Shown here one piece after another: positions 1-12,882 of a stretch of DNA of 64,000 nt (position 1 is the first letter of the stretch; each line of letters starts with the position of its first letter). Made by a program: the position numbers and the translations under genes. The stretch lies in assembly GCF_010389155.1 (NCBI RefSeq), contig NC_057762.1, forward strand, positions 8,233,513-8,297,512, written 5' to 3'. The notes under the pieces were generated by a model. It was not told where the DNA came from. It worked only from the letters and a program-made list of their open reading frames with translations, and did not search any database. This stretch comes from Erigeron canadensis. Its lineage: Eukaryota; Streptophyta; Magnoliopsida; Asterales; Asteraceae.

Positions 1-3000
1 AGCAAAAACAAGTCCATATTCTAATATATTAACCAATGGGATATAAACAATTTAACTAACTCCACAAGCAGATAATCAATCAACTTAAACATTATTCCAG
101 AAAGATATGGGGGTCAAAATAAAAACACATATTGTAAGCAGATTCATAAATAAATTAAGAGTCTATCAACTTAAACTAACCTAGTAAGCGGTTATCAAAA
201 CTCTCGTGTATGTATGTATAATCCTAGTATAAGATCAATTCTAAAAAGCTATAGGAAACAATCGAATAGAAAATAGACTTACATAGACAATTATCACCAA
301 ATCATGAAAGCATATAATATCAAGTAAAAAGCATGAGATCATATACAAAAAGTGTTCTTCTGTATCCTATAAATACACTGAAAGCATACTAACAAGTGTA
401 TAGAAACATATATCCTTACGAGAAAAATAGAAATGAATTTAATGAGGTTTAAAGGCCATAACGAGTCTATAAACTCTAAGAAGCCTCTATTAACCTATTG
501 TGCAAACTTCTACACATGGAGTGGCAGTCTCTCTTACCACCGAAGTCATGCATGACTTGAAAACATGAGAACCAAGTCAAATAGGTATATGAAACACATA
601 CTTGACAGAAAAAAGTCTAACAGGACACATTATGTGCACGTTTAACTTAAGATGTAATGTAATGACTATATAGCGAACCTATTAACAACCTTGACAAGCG
701 ATAACTTAAACTACATATTCAATGGATCCACAAAATCACATATATGTTATATGTGTTCAAATGAGCGGAAATAAATAATCATAAAATAAAACATAGAAGC
801 TAAGCATCAGTAAATAACATTAATATATACCATAGTCATCAACTGAAACTATTAGTCTATTAGATAGATCTACAAGTTATATCTATGACGTCCGTTTATA
901 TGTTCAAATAGGTAAAAGGAAATAACAGTAAGAACAACAAGAAACTATATAATAGATCTACAAGTTAAAACAACAAGAACTTGGTTCATCGAAAACACAA
1001 ATTTTAAAAGGATAGAAAGAAATTCAATGAATATCACAACTAATAAAGGATATCTCAAACAAACCTAGTCTGATTAAACGATTCTACAAACTAAAACTTA
1101 TGTGGGCACATTTATGTGTTCTTATAAACTAAATTCAGATAAAACACATAACAACCAGATAACAAGACTACAAACCAAAATGAATCAAACTGAAAACCAA
1201 CTATAACAAGCAAAAGACTAGTCTGTCAACTCTTTTACGAAAACACAAATACTTACCAAGTTATTCTATTAATGGTTCATTTAGCATAAGCTATTATATT
1301 AACATCCCCAAGAAGTTGGACATATCGGGTGCATCTATGTTTGCGTAAAATCCTGGTCAATATAAAACATAGAAACCACGCAAGACTCGATAACATGAGA
1401 ACATGCATAAATGAAATTCAGTAAGACCAAAATATTGGCAAGCAAAATCCAGTCCATGGAGTCCCATGAGTAAACACATACAAAGATAAAACTACTATAG
1501 CAAGCAAAAGTGTAATCCAAAAACTAATTTAGGAAAACACAGATACATATGCTATGAACAGAAAAACTTATTATGTTTCACCAGCAAAAACTAGTTAATC
1601 AACTAAATGTATTTCTATTAGCACCAAGTTGGATATATTAGGGTTTATGTATATATCTATATTCCAAAGCTAGAGTGACATGAGAACATGCCAATATGAA
1701 TTTTATGACATTCAAAAACTGGTCTATCAAGTACCAACTCATAAGAAAACTTGTACCCTAACTGAATGCATAAGTGCAAGGAAATTTACAAGTAAAACAT
1801 GATCAATCAACTCAGAGTCAATTTAATGGGGTGGGAGGGGAGGGGATGAGTCATGGTGAGTGGGAGTGGAGAAAGTAATCATAGGAGGGAGGGGTGAAAA
1901 GACATGAATGTGTTCTTACACTCTGACCCTAAAAGAAAACATAAAAATTACATAAGACGCATAACAGAGAACTTTGACAGCAAATAATGTAAGAACATTG
2001 GTATATCAAGGGCCAGCTGATTATAGTAATTTTAACGAACTTCACAAGCAAAAAAAAACAGAAAACTACAAATCAACTCATAGTAGACTATGGTTTTTCA
2101 ACCAAGTTTAATATATGGGGGTGCCAAATCTAAAACAGAGGCCAAACAAGATACAAACTTTATATTCAGTTTATATCAACCAAGTAAAATGACAATTGCA
2201 GGAAACTGGAAAGGGGGTAGGTGCTAAAAACCCAATCTAGATTGGCCCGTCAGACAGGGAAATGGCCGCGGTCATGGTTCTAGTTGAATGGTTACACGAC
2301 TTGTAACCGGACCAGTCAAAATTGGCAGGTTGCTCAAACCCAAAACAAGCAGTGAACCAGTTCAAGCTTTTTGGACAGATAGAGCTTAATCCACCGATAT
2401 GAATACACTTTCCTTATTAAGCTAGAACTCAAGAATAAGGAAAGATTTCGCAGTTTGCAAGCCATAACAGTATATTTTTTCACTCTTCTGTTCTAACTGG
2501 TCAGACTTTTGGGATTTGTGAACCTAGATTCATTAGACCAGACTCATATCCAAACTAAAAGTGCCTAATAAGAGCTATAAGCTACATGTAACATCTATGA
2601 CTTGCCAATACCTACTAACAAGCAATAAAAGACCAGAAATTATGAATCTAGGCACCAGCAAATAGAACAAACTACCACTCAACCAAATCTACATTACCTT
2701 TGAGCTCAATAAACAAAGTATCTAGGGTTAACCAACCCCATAAGTAAAAAAGGAACCAATTAAAGACTTACCCAAATGGCACGAGGAAAATTTGCATGAG
2801 CCTAGAAATTAATACAACAGAGTAGCATACCCAAAACCCACCGAGCTGAAACCAACTTACTACAGACCTGGGTCGAAACTGAAAAGGGTCAATCCATCAG
2901 ATAAAACAATGAGGGCTCAGATTTGTAAAAAAGAATCAGTGCAAAGTGGATAAAACCGCCATGGCTGCAATACAAAAGTTACCCTGCCAAGATACGGTTA

Positions 3001-3176
3001 ATCTCAAACTTCACCCAATTTTGTCTCATCACAGCCCATATACCATACATATATAGTTCGGTAGGAAACATAAAAAATTAACTACACGAATAATTCCCGT
3101 GGTGAGCAGCAGCACAATTAATGATGAATTTACTTAACTAAAGGACTGTTCTATGTGTTAAGGGGTTTTCTTTTGG
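1..3176. other. AT-rich stretch without recognisable gene
   Basis: I see no credible exon chain here. Short, degenerate phrases recur on the plus strand, such as caccaagttggatata and aaccaagtttaatatat, each followed by a G-run or a cluster of tat repeats. This suggests a very old, diverged tandem repeat. The part from about 2200 to 3640 could hold the 3' UTR of the minus-strand gene that ends at 3643, but no polyadenylation site can be assigned with confidence. Confidence 0.4.
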
Positions 3177-3330
3177 GTGGTGGTTGTTGGTTGGGGGGTT
3201 ATGATGGATGTGAGTTATGATGGGTGGGAGTTGTGGGTGGGGGTTATGATGGGTGGGTGTAGAAGGGGGGGGGGGGGGGGGGGTGGGGGGGGGGTCTTGA
3301 TGGGTGGGAGTTGGGGTCATGGTGGGTGGA
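3177..3330 (+). repeat. G-rich tract with G-quadruplex potential
   Basis: A run of about 150 bases is almost free of C. It contains repeated phrases built on ttatgatgggtggg and an uninterrupted run of about 18 G followed by a second run of about 10 G. Many G-triplets lie close together, which is the pattern expected to form G-quadruplexes. A smaller G-rich patch of similar style lies at about 1829-1895. It sits just downstream of the last coding exon of the minus-strand gene. Confidence 0.7.
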
Positions 3331-4108
3331 AGTCTGTTTTAATATACCTGTACCTTCGCAATGCATACAGTAAAAACAATCCACTCAATGGTTAATGGTC
3401 TTTTTGATATTCGACATACCTTTACCCTTGCAACTGCTTAGCTTTATTTACAGCTTGCCTCACAATTAAAAACTGGAGATAATCTGTTAAGTTGTTGCAC
3501 TCTTTGTAACCTGCATACACAACTAGAAAATTAAGTTTTTAGCAACTAATATCAACTGAATATAAAAAGATCATGTACCGAAACATCCCTGGCTGTATAG
3601 ATTGTATGGCTTTGCTCGTAGCTCTTGGTCACCGTCTTGACCCTAGAATCTCCATTGAGGTTTGAGCTCAGAAGAACGGATTTTGCCACCTTTATAAGGT
3701 GGAACTTGAGGAACAGTTTTAACATTCCTCTGTTTAGATACAGATTGAAGAGACCTCTCATCAACAAAATCGTTACGTGTACCCACAACCTTAATATCAT
3801 TTAGCCTGCTTGGATCGATGTTTCCTGGAATCCTTTTGCATACCGACTGAAGAGACCTCTCATAAACCAAATCTTTACGTGTACCCACAACCTTTATATC
3901 AACTTTCATGCTTGGGTCGAATTTTCCTGGTTTCTTTTTGGATACTGACTTAAGAGACCTCTCATCAACAACATCTTTACACCCTACAACCTTTATATCA
4001 TTTTTCCTGCTTGAGCTGATGATCCCTGGCTTCTTACTCTGTACAACAGAACTTAATAGTTTCTCGGATCCCTGTAAGTATTCACATTGGTCTAGCTTAG
4101 CGAAATCA

Positions 4109-4140
4109 CACACACACGCGCGCGCGCGCACACATACACA
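4109..4140. repeat. CA/CG dinucleotide microsatellite
   Basis: An alternating purine-pyrimidine tract runs cacacaca, then cgcgcgcgcg, then cacacatacaca. It lies in the intron between exons 4259-4168 and 4071-3643 of the minus-strand gene. Such tracts can adopt Z-DNA, but no role can be inferred. Confidence 0.85.
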
Positions 4141-5821
4141 TTAATATATAAAAAAAATTTAACTGACCTGGAGTTTCTTAGACCCAATCAACTTGCTATC
4201 CTTTTGAATGAGAATTGATCGTTCAAACCTTGATCGGACAGCTGGTATATGTCCTTGAGCTGCATATATACAAAACAATACATAGAAATTTCAGCACTAA
4301 CGCAATCATATTATCCACTAATGCAATCATATTATCCTCTACTGCCATATTCAGACTTACCTGGGACAACACGTGTAATGGTTCTTAGGGTACCCACTGC
4401 TTGTTTACGTTTTTTCCTCACCAATCCAGTATTGGTTCTATTCTCCATAACAGAAATTAATTGTTTTTTCTGTGCCTGTAACCATACAAATAAAATCTAA
4501 CTTAGAAACAACACAATGAACACACAATAATCCAATGAATGGAAAGAATCAAAATTTTACCTTGTGTTTCAGAGATTCAATCGGCTTGCCACCCTTCGAG
4601 ATAAAAATTGGCTGTTCACACTCGGAAAGAGAAGCTGCAAATATGCATAATAACAAATAAAAGAAATATGAGCGCTGTAGAAATAAAAAATTATCACAGT
4701 CCAATTATATATGCCTACCTGAGACAACAAGAGGAGTCATCTTATGAATGTTCACAGCATTTATACTTTGGTTCCTAGTTAAGTCAACTTTGTGCGATTC
4801 CATGGCAGAAGTTAATAGCTTATCTTTACCCTGTATATATAAACATGAAGTATAGCTTAAAAAAAAAAAAAAACTGTACAGTATTAACGCATAACTTACA
4901 CAAAGATTCTAACTGACCTGCTGATTCTCACAACCAATCAACTTGTCATCATGAATAAGGGTAGGCTGGAGAAACCCTGATCGAACAATAACTGATGCAT
5001 CACCTTGAACTGTAAACATGCAAAAGAAAACATTGCAAGAGTTTTAGAAGTGTACATATAAAATTATCATACATTGTACTATTAAATAAACCCACCTGGG
5101 GCAAGACATGGAGACGTTCAATGAATACCATCAACCTTTCTATCTTGTTTACACCTCAAGTGAATATTTGTTGAATTTTTACTCTCACCAATAGGCCCGG
5201 GCTTACTGTTGCTCTCAAAAACGAGATTAGGTTGTTCACTCTCAAATAGATGGTTCGTACGTATCAAATAATTCTTCCCCTTGCTGAAAAACGACTTTTG
5301 ACTTTCTTTCTCAAAAACGATATTTGATCGTTTACTCTCAAATAGAGTAATCATCTGATATACATACCCCTTGCTCAAAAATGAAACTTGACTTCCTTTC
5401 TCGACAACATCTGTACTCTCAAAATTGTTAGCAACTCCATGACAACCGGCTGCTGTTTTGGTCGTTTCTTCAATCTTGTCGGTATCTTCATTTCGAATTG
5501 GTTTCATGCTCAGCGCCTAACAATAAAAGAATAGACAAGGAAAGTTATCATCACTAGATATAACCATAGTAAACACATGATCACTAAACATAGATCACAA
5601 CCAATGGGTCATATTACAAAACGGGTCAGATAAGATTATGTTTTATTAATACTTCATTCAGAATCTTTAGTTAATGAACAAAATAATATCATACTAATTT
5701 TATTACAATTCCAAAAATCAAATCTTAATGAATATTATGACATCCACAGTTATAATTAAATATAGATTATAACTTTATATATATATATATATATAAACAA
5801 AAAGAGTAAAGAATCATACAT

Positions 5822-5894
5822 GCTGTTGAAGATGATGAAAGGATGAATCATCAGACAATGATGGTGATGGTGATGATGATGGTGGTGGTGGTGG

Positions 5895-5935
<41 letters not shown>
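5822..5935 (-). repeat. In-frame trinucleotide repeat encoding poly-Ser/Pro
   Basis: On the plus strand this is gatgat and ggtggt repeats. On the coding minus strand it reads as TCA/TCC serine codons broken by five consecutive prolines. The same kind of tract occurs in the first exon of unit A (about 7799-7890), with serine runs spaced by single prolines. The repeat is in frame with the flanking conserved residues FFxGSSS in both units, so it is part of the predicted protein and is expected to vary in length between individuals. Confidence 0.75.
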
Positions 5936-5957
5936 CGGAAAAGAATTTTAATGTGAC

Positions 5958-7919
5958 CTGAGGTTTCTTAAACCCAACCGACTTGCTATGCTTCTGAATG
6001 AGAGTAGATCGTTCAAACCCTGATCGAACAGCTGATATATGTCCTCGAGCTGCATACGTAAAGAATAGCACAAAGAAATTTCAGCACTTTTGTTAACATA
6101 ATATCCTCTACTGCCAATTCAGAGACCTACCTGGGACAACACCGGTAATGGATCTTTGGGTACCGACTACTTGTTTATCCTGTTTTCTCACCAAGCCGGT
6201 AATTGTTCTACTCACCACAAGAGAGCTTAATCGTTTTATGTCCCTGTAACCATACAAATAAAAATCTAGTTTAGTAACAACACAATGTACATACAAAATT
6301 TCATACATAGAAGATTCAGTATTTTACCTTGTGTTTCTGAGACTCAATTGGCTTGCCACCCTTTGAGATGAAAGTTGACAGGACAAACTCTGAAAGATAA
6401 TCTGCAAATATGCATAATAAGAATTAAAACAAAGAACTATGAGAGCAGTAGAAATAAATTTTTATCCCATCCAGTCCAATTATATATGCCTACCTGAGAG
6501 AGCATGTGGAATCATCTTATGAATGTTCACAACATTTATGTAGTGTTTCCTAGTGAAGTCAACTTTTTGTGATTTCTCGTTAGTCTCCATGACAAAAGTT
6601 AATTGCTTATCTTTTCCCTGTATACATACACATTAAGTATAGCTTAGAGACAACAAACTCTACATATCACGAATAACTCAAACGAAGATTCAAAACTGAC
6701 CTGCCGATTCACACACCCAGTCAACTTTCCATCCTGAATAAGAGCAGGCCAGACACACCCCGATTGAACAACAATTGCATCGCCTCGAGCTGTAAATATG
6801 CAAAATAAAACATTGTAGGAAGTTTACAAACTGTAGACCTAAAAGTGTCATCATGTATTGTACAATTATATAAACCTACCTGGGGCAATACACGGAAACC
6901 ATCTATGAGTACCCACAGCCTTTTTATCAGGGAAAGGCGATAAAAGAGTTACTATCCCTTGATCAACAGCCCTTTGACTACTCTTCTTAGGAATGGGAAT
7001 CCTACCCATCAAACCAACCAGCACACAGACAAGAGTTCCAACCGGACTACCACAATCCTCGGAAATGATACCTATCCTTGCCAAAGCCTAAAAGATTGAC
7101 AAGAAACATCGTCAAAAAACATATATGGACAACATGTGGAACAAACAGAATGTACAAACTTGAACATTGATTCTCTCGATGTTTCAATTAGTATATTTGA
7201 GTTCTGACAAAAACCGGTTAAAGATTTTGAGTAAGAAAATCGAGGGCTTTGTTTTTGTTTCAAAAGAACCCATTGACTCGAAGTAATACATATGTCCTGA
7301 GTAAAAAAATCATCACCATTCATTCATATATATAAAGATTTCGGGTGATATTACTAGTGTTGAAATGAGGTTCCAAGACGATAAAAATTTCAGTAATTTT
7401 TTATATAAAGATTCATATATATAAAAATTTCATGGAATCTTGAATAATGGTAAGAATTACAAGACGATAAAAATTTCATTACAAACCCTATAATCAAAAT
7501 CTTTAATATGAAATCATGTTTTTGGACCCAGAACATCCACATATAGATACATTATAGATATAGATTATAGATACATACAGATCCACAATAAATAATTTAT
7601 ATATTTATTTATTAAAGAACAGAAAGATTATAGAATCATCTTTAACAAACATTAAAATTTTTAAATATACAAATCCACAATTATTATATATAAAAAACAG
7701 AAAGAATAAAGAATCATCCACAGTTATAATTATATATATATATATATATTTAAGAACAGAAAGAATAAAGAATCATACATGCTCTCGAAAAGAATCAGAC
7801 AATGATGATGATGGTGATGATGATGATGATGATGGTGATGATGACGATGATGATGACGATGGTGATGATGACGATGATGACGACGATGAACCGAAAAAGA
7901 ATTTTTTAATTGCATCCAT
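5958..7919 (-). pseudogene. First half (unit A) of an internally duplicated gene of unknown function
   Basis: The start is the ATG at 7919 (MDAIKKFFFG followed by a Ser/Pro run). Exons on the minus strand: 7919-7779, 7087-6880, 6789-6701, 6617-6494, 6401-6328, 6243-6131 and 6049-5958. All have GT donors and AG acceptors, and the phases agree from exon to exon. Exon 6 is 113 bases against 115 in its unit-B counterpart. The two-base deficit brings a stop (TAG, 6210-6208) soon after the exon begins, ending the protein at about 222 residues. The remaining exons keep good reading frames, so the break looks young, or it could be an assembly error. The end of exon 7 is fused to the poly-Ser start of unit B, showing a recombination between intron 7 and the 5' end of exon 1. 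Function unknown; no known domain seen. Confidence 0.5.
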
Positions 7920-8096
7920 AATGAAAAAGAAAAGAAAATACAGACAATAATAAAGAATATTATTGTGATTACCAACAAACAAACAGAATGAAAGAAAAAA
8001 AGATTATTGTGAATGATTTTTGATCGATATGATAATGATTTCATTGTGAGAACAACGATAACCAACTTCGATTATATACCTTTCTCAATTAATGGC

Positions 8097-8160
8097 GGTG
8101 GCGGTAGCGTTTGCCGGGTCGGGTCGGGTCGGGTTATAACTATTCACCACGTGTCTTAAA
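8097..8160 (-). promoter_or_regulatory. Putative promoter-proximal G-box upstream of the duplicated gene
   Basis: A perfect CACGTG palindrome at 8148-8153, within CCACGTGT on the plus strand, lies about 230 bases upstream of the ATG at 7919. CACGTG is the G-box bound by plant bZIP and bHLH factors. Beside it is a tandem cgggt repeat (about 8115-8135). The position suits a promoter element, but it is a single motif. Confidence 0.35.
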
Positions 8161-9271
8161 TATAAATATTAAAAAAATACCCTTATTTAGATTATTTATT
8201 TTTATTTCTTTGATAATAAGTATTATATAAAACAAGTTTCTTTTTAACACCAATCTTTCATATGCATTTGTAATTTAAAGCTGCAATATTTCCATTGATA
8301 ATTATTCAAAAGCAACCTATAATAGATATAACTTCCGTTTAAAAAAAAAATAGATATAACTTACTTAATATCATCCTCATAATTTTGAATATTCTTAACT
8401 TTTGATGACGACTCTGATATTGGTGTTTGATCATCATGTTGTAACCCTTAATCAGTTAATATCTCTTGATTAGAATCCAAAAATAATCCTTTATTGGAAC
8501 TTGATAACAACCCGTGATCATCATCTAACGGGGAAGAAAGAAAGGATGAGCAATCCGATAATATCTCTTCATCATGTAACGGAGAAGAAAGAGTTGAAGC
8601 GTGATTCATGTTGATAGGTAATTTTGTGTCGATCATTATGCTGTAACCCGTAATATTAGAGGGGAAATTAGTGTAGAGTTATTTAACCTAGGTTAATCTT
8701 ATTTAGGTAATATTGGATGATGTGGATAGGACACATAAGTTTCCACATCAGTCACTAAGAAACCGTTTGTAAAATATGAGTCAATATATCATTTCTCTAA
8801 AGCAAAGTACCTCGTCAAGTAATTAAGATTTTGAAATAAAAAAAAAAAAGAAGATTTCGCCCTTCTATAAAGAAATATTAAAATGATTAAAATCTTATAT
8901 AATGCCGTCAAGATTTTAGTGTATTTTTTTAACATTAAAAATTTAGTGTGTTATTTTATCATATTAAAGATTTAATGGGTATCTACTTCTATCTAACTTC
9001 ATATTAATGATGATACATTTCAAACACATTTCAAACATAAATGGATATTTTGCAATTTTAAATGTGTAAATTACACATAATAATTTAGAAAACTTGTTAT
9101 AAAAAGTATGTCATAATTAGATTAAAAGATACTAAATAGATGACAATAAAGATGTGTGGAATTGACACATAAATCAATTCAAAAAAAATCTTATGTTATT
9201 ACAATCTTTCTTTATTTATATAGAGATTTAGATTTTAATAGCATATATCAAAAGCCCACCTATTAATTTTA
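8161..9271. other. Intergenic, nothing recognised
   Basis: AT-rich sequence without coding evidence. A short direct repeat (tgatcatcatgttgtaaccc at about 8428 and a diverged version at about 8628) brackets a 62-codon minus-strand ORF at 8448-8636. That ORF is rich in Ser and Asp and has no other support. Confidence 0.4.
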
Positions 9272-9396
9272 GGGAGTGATAAATCTACAACATATTTAGA
9301 TATGTACAACAAATGTACATACTATATAGCACAATGTACTGTATAAAGCTTGCATTGTTGTAGATGGCTAAACATTGTTGTAGATTTATTACTCCC
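9272..9396. mobile_element. MITE, copy 1 of a 125-131 bp family
   Basis: The ends are inverted: gggagtgataaatctacaac at the left and gttgtagatttattactccc at the right. The element is flanked by ttta on both sides, a plausible short TSD. A second copy with the same ends and the same internal phrase around gcacagtgtac lies at 16610-16740. It has no coding capacity. The superfamily is uncertain. Confidence 0.7.
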
Positions 9397-10438
9397 TTTA
9401 ATTTTTTGATAAATGTACAATTACTTAACACATTTTAACTAAAAGTTGTTTGGTTTCTAATTTTTTTAGGAAAATGATGGATATGACTAAAACATATATC
9501 TAAAGAGATATGCTTAATGTCTTATATATTTAATACATGTATCATGTGTTTTTTCTCTCTGATAATGTTTACCATTCATCATGCGCAATTTGTCATGAAT
9601 TTATTACTAAGCTTTTTAGTTTTTAAACAAATCAATCAGGCTTATTTATCATTACCTATTATTTTATAACTTTAATATCTTGTTTATTTATTTACCTACG
9701 GCTCAATTGTCATGAAAAGAGCTGTCGTTTGATGCCATTTTATGTCGTTTTATACACTCTTCACGATGGCCATTTTGTAATATTGTCCAACTTTGTGGTC
9801 ATTTTAACAACTGTTCACAGTGGAAGAAATGTAAATAGTGGGAAACATTTGCCTATATACGCAAACAGAAAAACAAAATGACTAACGAGGATTCAGGTTG
9901 CCATCAACCAAAGAACACCAATGACAGATAAAGCACTCCGCAAACATCCAAAAACAAAGGCCGCTGGCTGTAAACTAAAAAGGGTCATTCTTTACCTGGG
10001 TTAATAAATTTCTGGCCGATAAAAAATGAAAACAAAACCATCCTTCATTTGCGTTAAAAAGGTCATCCGATCATATGTGCTCGTAATTAATTGTATTCTT
10101 TTCATGCTTTCAACCATTGTCACCGCCATTTTTCCCGATCAGCTCCATCGCTAAAAACTTTCGGCGGAGAAAACAAACACAGTGAACCGTCTTATGATTA
10201 CGTGTTGAATATGTATACATCACAAAGCATTTAATTGTTTTGGAAATGAGACACATATTTTTATGAGAAACTGAGAGAAATGAACAAAAAAAATATCAGG
10301 GTGGATTAGAATGTGAGATAGATAGATGTATGTACACTTGAGTAAAACCACCCCCTTGTTTCATTTTGACATCTAATCAGATACGTGTATCTTTTATCTT
10401 TTTAGAACACCCATCCTTTGAATTTGTTTTCTTTTAGG
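9397..10438. other. Intergenic, nothing recognised
   Basis: AT-rich sequence with no credible ORF, tRNA or element ends. The central 9720-10150 part is less AT-rich but I could not assign it. Confidence 0.4.
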
Positions 10439-11559
10439 GTTAAGTCACAAAGTATTTTTCCTTATTACATGGTTGTCCATTGAATTGGATTATTAATGTG
10501 TATTACTCATAGACTTTTCAATTTTTTACATAGTTGGTCAACTGATGACCTACGATAACAGATTAAACTATTTTTCTTTTTATAAAAACATTTTTAATTA
10601 AGAAACATTATAATCTGGGTTGTTTTATTGATTGGAACTTTGGAAGTTCATTTATAAAATAATTTCAAATACATATTAGAAAGAAAAGATGAGATTATAT
10701 TGATCTTGGAAATAAATATGAGTTCTCAAAACCCCCCAAATCCAAACGAAATTCCATACATATGAATCTGATATACATACAAGTAATTCATTCCCCAATT
10801 CCAAACTTAGTGTTTTCAAAAACCCCCAAATCCAAACTAGATTCACATGCAAATCCTAAACAAATCAATGACTGATGAAAATTTACCCACGATGTTGCTG
10901 CTGATGATGATGAATCCAACCACTCACCAGAAAGTGATGATAAACCCACGATGATGATGATGATATTGCTGCTGTCGATGAAAAGATGATGATGATGGAT
11001 AGTTAATGATGTTGCTGGTGTATATTATGTATGTAATATAAGTACGGGAGTAATAATGATGCTAATAATGGATAATTAATGATGTTGATGGGTAATTATG
11101 TATGTAATATATGCTTCGTTTCTTTTTTTCTACACATCAACAACATCTTTGGTGTATGCTTTGTTTTTTCTTTTCTTTTTGCTTATGTGTTAGTTTTATT
11201 TAATACAAGAGCTTTTATATATATATATATATTATATTTATGTTATATACTGACAGATATATTTAGAGTGTACATATATTATATATTGATAGATATATTA
11301 GAGTGTATGCATAAAATTAGAATGTGGATGATGATTGACAGAAATGAAGGAGAAACATGAGAGAAGCAGAAATTTGTTATTTATATATATAAAAAATAAA
11401 AAAAAATTAGAGTTTGACCTATTATTGTAGGTCATCAAGTCATCAGTTGGTCAACCATGTAAAAAATTGAAAAGTAAATGGGTGATACATATCAATAATC
11501 CAGTTCAATGGGTAACCATATAAATGAGGAAAAATACATTGTTTATCGAGTGACTTAAC
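10439..11559. mobile_element. MULE-like non-autonomous element with long TIRs
   Basis: The left end begins GTTAAGTCAC and the right end finishes GTGACTTAAC. The inverted similarity runs inward for about 150 bases and includes ttacatggttg, ccattgaactggattatt and ggtcaactgatgac on one strand and their complements at the other side. The same terminal sequences bound the larger element at 30771-34215, so they form one family. The interior (about 10690-11390) is not shared with that element and holds gatgat repeats and AT-rich DNA. The flanks (ttcttttag left, ttttttttag right) are only a rough TSD. Long TIRs suggest Mutator-like, but no transposase is present. Confidence 0.65.
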
Positions 11560-12539
11560 TTTTTTTTAGTTCTAACGATGAGATGGTATTCGATATTAAA
11601 ATACGTGTAAGTTTCACAACATGTCACTCTGAATAAAAATTTAATATATAATTTATTTGTGGAATTTATTTTATAATATAACATATTCAACTAAATTGAG
11701 TCATCCTATGTTTTTTGATTTTATATAACCGATTAAATGTTTAAGGCAAATTCATCGTCATTGGAAAAGACGTCATTAAAAGGGAAAAAAATGGTTTACG
11801 ATATTATCAATATTAGATGTTCATACATTTAAGTCATAAAAGCTTATATTGTTGAAGAAATACGGTTCTAAGTGTTATATTTTGCAAGTTGTAGTATAAT
11901 AATCATATGTTTGTCACTCTCATTATTAGCCTCGACATATTGATGAAATTGTTTACCGTAGTCATTCCACAAGTCACATGCTATATATAATAATTTCTCT
12001 ATTATAGAATATTTTGAAACCAGTTGTACTCATAATGTGATATTATTATGAAAGATAATTAAGAATAAAAGATATAAACATATTTGTGATCTTGTACTTG
12101 ACATTCAAGTATATGTATTTAATCATGTTGCGCGTCCATAACACGCATAGGTTTATTTTCAATCACTTATTCTATGATAATATGATAACAATTAGGATTG
12201 ATTTTATATATTTGATAACAATTAGGACTCTTGATTTGAGTGACAACTGTAACTTTAAATATTAATATGCAAAACTAATATATAAATAGGAGAAAATTAT
12301 GCACCTTTCTGATTGAGTGATAGAATTAACCTTTTTGATTTGGATTTATGATTCAAGTAACCCGGTGTTATAAATCGTGTTTGGGATATGTATCTAGATG
12401 TCACATTGTATTTATATCAAATATTAAACTAAATATTAATATTTATAACTATAAAATTCTAATCTAATATTTGTTAATAAGTCATTAGGTTTTGAAAAAA
12501 AAAATTGTAGAAAATATTTCATATGTTAAAATTTTTTTA
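11560..12539. other. Intergenic, nothing recognised
   Basis: AT-rich spacer between the MULE-like element and the mini-Helitron. No credible coding or RNA features were seen. Confidence 0.4.
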
Positions 12540-12882
12540 TCTATACTCTATTATAATAATAATCAACCCCCTATTTTTGAAAAGTGTTAAAAAATTGTTA
12601 GATGCAAAAATACTAAATTAGCCTTAATAAACACCTCTTATAGAAAGAGTTATAAGAGATTATCAAATTTGTCCTTAATGAATTAATTTACACTTTAAAC
12701 TCTTATCTTGCTAATTTACACTCTAAGTCCTTATATTCTAAAAATTTTTCACTATCACCATTACATCAACTTACACGGTTACACCACTCGACATAAATTG
12801 TCGATATCATCACCACCCGTCACCAACACCACTAAACCGCCGCCGCCATCACCGTCGCCGCATTGCGCGGGAACCATGCTAG
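12540..12882 (+). mobile_element. Small non-autonomous Helitron-like element
   Basis: The 5' end TCTATACTC is preceded by A. The 3' end is CTAG followed by T, about 12 bases after a GC-rich inverted motif (ccgcattgcgcgg). This is the Helitron pattern: 5' TC, 3' hairpin plus CTRR, insertion between A and T, no TSD. The 3' part is rich in CACC/CGCC repeats, as in the other copies at 14123, 16281, 41380 and 42800. No Rep/helicase is encoded. Confidence 0.7.

Larger units (their letters stand above)
3643..5957 (-). pseudogene. Duplicated half (unit B) of a multi-exon gene of unknown function
   Basis: I do not recognise this family. Exons read on the minus strand with GT/AG borders and matching phases: a Ser/Pro-rich exon ending 5820; 5516-5096; 5009-4918; 4830-4719; 4634-4561; 4475-4361; 4259-4168; and a last exon 4071-3643 ending in a stop. 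The last exon has three internal repeats of about 37 residues carrying the phrase DIKVVGTR and then ERSLQSV. Every exon except the last has a counterpart in unit A upstream, with the same order, sizes and phases. The first exon has no start codon: the exon-7 copy of unit A reads straight through the lost intron into the poly-Ser segment. An in-frame TGA at 5118-5120, just before the donor of exon 5516-5096, would stop the protein unless another donor is used. Basic, Lys-rich composition; no signal peptide or membrane segment seen. Confidence 0.5.

Noticed and set aside
3138..3395. Pro/His-rich and Gly-rich ORFs
   Set aside because: They are translations of the G-rich tract on either strand and not genes.
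7730..8065. 111-codon His-rich frame
   Set aside because: It is the alternative frame of the Ser-coding trinucleotide repeat. The Ser frame is the one conserved between units A and B and in phase with the next exon.
8448..8636. 62-codon Ser/Asp-rich minus-strand ORF between short direct repeats
   Set aside because: Too short, no splice context and no family resemblance. Left as intergenic.
11079..11360. 93-codon ORF rich in Ile and Tyr
   Set aside because: AT-repeat translation inside the MULE-like element, with no support.
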